Positions 61,936 through 64,000 of a stretch of DNA of 64,000 nt are shown here, one piece after another. The notes beneath the pieces are model-generated. The model worked only from the letters and a program-made list of their open reading frames with translations, was not told the origin of the DNA and searched no databases. The stretch is taken from the NCBI RefSeq assembly GCF_005484985.1, contig NZ_CP027942.1:310001-374000 (forward strand), written 5' to 3'. Within the stretch, counting starts at the first letter, position 1. The number at the start of each line of letters is the position of its first letter. Both the position numbers and the translations under genes were made by a program. Origin of the DNA: Agrococcus sp. SGAir0287 (GTDB lineage Bacteria > Actinomycetota > Actinomycetes > Actinomycetales > Microbacteriaceae).

Positions 61936-63191
61936 CGGCCGGCTCGCAGCTCGGCGAGCTCGCGCTCGGCGGCGTCGACGCGCACGGCGCCGGTCGCGAC
62001 GAGCCGGGCGGCGAGCGCATCGACCTCGTCGCCGGCCGCGCCGGCCGACACGGCGACGTTGCGGGCGTGCAGGCCCATGTGACCGCGCTGGATGCCCTCG
62101 GCCGACAGCGCGCGAACGGCACCGATGTTCTGCGCGAGGCCCACGGCCACGACGATGCGCGCGAGCTCGTCGGCGGTCTCGACGCCGAGCATGCGCACCG
62201 CGGCCTGCGCGGCGGGATGGCTGCGGGTCGCCCCGCCGACGAGGCCGACGGGCATCGGCAGCTCGAGCGTCGCGGCGAGGTTGCCGTCGGCATCCCGCTC
62301 CCACGTCGACAGCGAGCGGTACTGCCCGTCGCGGGCCGCGTGCGCGTGGGCCCCGGCCTCGACGGCTCGGGTGTCGTTGCCCGTGGCGAGCACGACGGCC
62401 GTGACGCCGTTCATGATGCCCTTGTTGTGCGTCGCCGCCCGGTACGGGTCGTCGTGCGCGAGCGCGCCGGCCTCGAGCATGTCGGCGACGACCTGCGCAC
62501 CGCCGACGTCCTCCGGGCGGATGCGCACGCGTGCGCGGGCGAGGCGAAGGTCGGCCTTGTTCGTGAGGATGCGCAGCAGATGCCGTCCTTCGGCGATGCT
62601 CGCGAGCAGCGGCGCGGTCGCCTCGGCCATCGTGTTCACGGCGTTCGCGCCCATGGCGTCGCGCACGTCGACGACGAGGTGCACGACGAGGTGCGTGCGT
62701 CCCGAGCCGTGGATGATGCGCGCGTCGAGCCGGCGGGCGCCGCCGCCGTGCTCGACGAGCCGCGGGTCCTGCGCGTTCGCGAGATCGAGCACCTCCGCCT
62801 CGCGCTCGAGGATGCGGGCGCGGGCGGCGTGGACGTCGGCGACGTCGAGCAGCTGCACCTGCGCCTGCATGATCGGGCCGGTCGTCGTGGTCGTGAAGCC
62901 GCCGAGCGGCCGCGCCATGCGGGCGACGTTGCTCGCCGCCGCGATGACGGAGGGCTCCTCGGTGGCCATCGGCACGAGCACCTCGCGGCCGTCGACGATG
63001 AGGTTCGTCGCGACGCCGACGGGGATGCCGATCGTGCCGATCGCGTGCTCGACCATGCGGTCGGCCTGGTCGAGGGCGATGCCGCCGTGCTCGAAGGCGC
63101 CCAGGTCGGCGCCGGTCTCGTCGGCGACGCGGGCTCGACGCTCGTGCGGTGCGAGCGAGCGGAGCCCGCTGAGGCGGGAGGTGCGTGCCAC
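61932..63191 (-). CDS. mvaA: Degradative hydroxymethylglutaryl-CoA reductase (class II)
   Basis: A 419-residue enzyme that interconverts mevalonate and HMG-CoA. Class II features are the short N-terminus, GFTTTTTGPIMQAQVQL, catalytic Glu in MATEEPSVIAAASNVA, Lys in THNKGIMNG, Asp in DAMGANAVNTM, and His in GHMGLHARN near the C-terminus. No archaeal or class I linker. The gene is first in an operon with HMG-CoA lyase and a TctA transporter, so it should run toward HMG-CoA and allow growth on mevalonate. The GTG start has AGGAAGG 8 bases upstream. Confidence 0.93.
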   Translation of the reverse strand: MARTSRLSGLRSLAPHERRARVADETGADLGAFEHGGIALDQADRMVEHAIGTIGIPVGVATNLIVDGREVLVPMATEEPSVIAAASNVARMARPLGGFTTTTTGPIMQAQVQLLDVADVHAARARILEREAEVLDLANAQDPRLVEHGGGARRLDARIIHGSGRTHLVVHLVVDVRDAMGANAVNTMAEATAPLLASIAEGRHLLRILTNKADLRLARARVRIRPEDVGGAQVVADMLEAGALAHDDPYRAATHNKGIMNGVTAVVLATGNDTRAVEAGAHAHAARDGQYRSLSTWERDADGNLAATLELPMPVGLVGGATRSHPAAQAAVRMLGVETADELARIVVAVGLAQNIGAVRALSAEGIQRGHMGLHARNVAVSAGAAGDEVDALAARLVATGAVRVDAAERELAELRAGR

Positions 63192-63258
63192 GGTGCATGC
63201 CTTCCTGGCGCGCGTCGTCGCGGCGCCTGCGCCAGTCAAGCGGCGGCGGTCGCGGAAG

Positions 63259-63281
63259 GATGTGTCCTGGTCGGACACATC
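63259..63281. promoter_or_regulatory. Operator candidate GATGTGTCC-N5-GGACACATC
   Basis: Perfect 9-base inverse repeat in the 134-base gap before mvaA. A further half site GTGTGTCC lies at 63293. No T-tract follows, so it is more likely a regulator site than a terminator. The PucR-like gene next door is the best candidate regulator. Confidence 0.6.
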
Positions 63282-63325
63282 GATGCGTCCGCGTGTGTCC
63301 TCGATGGGACGTCGGAGGTGGCGGC

Positions 63326-64000
63326 TCAGCCGTCGAGCGCGCGGCGGGCGAGCTCGAGCCGCACCGCGACCTCGACGCGGAAGCGGGCCTCCGGATCCGT
63401 CCACGCCGGCCCGAGCAGCGTGCCGATGCGCGCCGCTCGCTGCTTCACCGTGCTCGGATGCACCCGCAGCGCGGCGGCGGCGCCCTGCACCGATCCGCGC
63501 GCGTCGAGCAGCGCGCGCATCGTCTCGACGAGCGCCGTGCCGCGATCGGCGTCCCAGGCGAGCACGGGGGCGAGCACGGCGTCGATCGACGCCGCGGCGT
63601 CCGCGCCGTCGCCGAACAGGCCCGCGTACGGCGCGAGGGCCGCAGCATCGATCGCCGCGCCGACGCCGAGTCCGCGCGCGAGCCGGGCGCTCGCGCTCGC
63701 GCGAGCCGCCGCGTGGCGCACGCTCGAGAGCGACGGTGCCGTGGCGCCCACCGCGAGCGGGCGCTCCTGGGCCGCCGATGCTCCCGGGCCTGCGGCAGGG
63801 GAGACGGCATCCGCCGCGCCGGCGAGCGTCGCGAGCACCTCGGCGGCGGCCGACGCGGCGTCGTCGCCCTGCACGAGCACGACGAGCCCCTCGGGCGTCG
63901 GCGCCGCGAGCCACGCGGCGCGGCGGCCGGCGACCGCCAGCCCGCGGGCTCGAGCCTCCGCCGCTGCGGGCACGGCGACCGCGACCCAGGGCGCGTCGAG
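63326..64000 (-). CDS. PucR-family regulator (5' part beyond window)
   Basis: 225 codons of a minus-strand gene whose start is past the right edge. The C-terminus has the PucR helix-turn-helix: ALVETMRALLDARGSVQGAA then LRVHPSTVKQRAARIGTLLG and RFRVEVAVRLELARRAL. The middle shows a GGDEF-like CdaR region. An in-frame GTG at 63973 exists, but coding (LDAPWVAVAVPAAAEA) continues upstream. It probably controls the mva operon that follows on the same strand. Confidence 0.85.
   Translation of the reverse strand, partial: LDAPWVAVAVPAAAEARARGLAVAGRRAAWLAAPTPEGLVVLVQGDDAASAAAEVLATLAGAADAVSPAAGPGASAAQERPLAVGATAPSLSSVRHAAARASASARLARGLGVGAAIDAAALAPYAGLFGDGADAAASIDAVLAPVLAWDADRGTALVETMRALLDARGSVQGAAAALRVHPSTVKQRAARIGTLLGPAWTDPEARFRVEVAVRLELARRALDG

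Overview
The window is very GC-rich (roughly 70 percent or more by eye) with almost exclusively G/C third codon positions, many GTG starts, mycothiol-type and LPxTG-type proteins, a HAIR/HspR heat-shock operator and frequent GGATGC/GCATCC hexamers. This points to a high-GC actinobacterium, most likely Microbacteriaceae (Agrococcus-like). No rRNA, tRNA, CRISPR array, transposase or phage genes were recognised. The window reads as chromosomal DNA with many short palindromic intergenic repeats.

Layout. 1-6.2 kb: a truncated alpha/beta hydrolase, an acetyltransferase, an N-domain-less ClpB under a HAIR operator, a UPF0303 protein and a DEAD-box RNA helicase with a long leader. 6.2-14 kb: two paralogous one-piece sigma/anti-sigma membrane proteins on the minus strand, with a GAP-family membrane protein, a NarL-type two-component pair and a ROK protein between them. 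14-23 kb: pyroglutamyl peptidase, a YdeI-like protein, threonine aldolase, an LPxTG-anchored 5'-nucleotidase, a TetR regulator, an Erm rRNA methyltransferase preceded by a 12-codon leader ORF, and photolyase. 23-32 kb: a GntR-ABC operon with a perfect operator palindrome, an ASCH protein, an acyltransferase-like membrane protein, a NatAB-like ABC pair and a second NarL-type two-component pair. 32.7-35.8 kb: a NERD-helicase divergent from a ScoMcrA-like HNH nuclease in AT-richer DNA, a candidate defence module. 35.8-42 kb: an SDR protein, a four-gene lipoprotein/membrane protein/two-component operon, DUF998 and DUF427 proteins and a 16-copy 36-bp repeat array. 42-51 kb: a 1657-residue cell-wall-binding adhesin-like protein, a DUF6421-like protein, two small membrane proteins, exonuclease III and a 198-bp tandem repeat. 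51.7-56.8 kb: a zinc uptake locus (aztA divergent from aztB, an AztD-like gene, aztC and aztD) around a Zur box. 56.9-59 kb: an MDMPI-like protein, pyrE and an AEC transporter. 59-64 kb: a probable mevalonate/HMG catabolic operon (mvaA, mvaB, small membrane protein, TctA transporter) next to a truncated PucR-type regulator.

Common themes. Many genes have a TAnnnT or nAGnnT hexamer ending 6-7 bases before the start codon, which suggests leaderless transcripts. Gene ends often carry perfect hairpins. One family of these shares the core GAGGTTCTCGGCC, and another shares a conserved loop. The locus pairs that work together are zinc uptake with its chaperones, mevalonate degradation with its transporter and regulator, drug-type ABC pumps with a GntR repressor, and the two phosphorelay operons.
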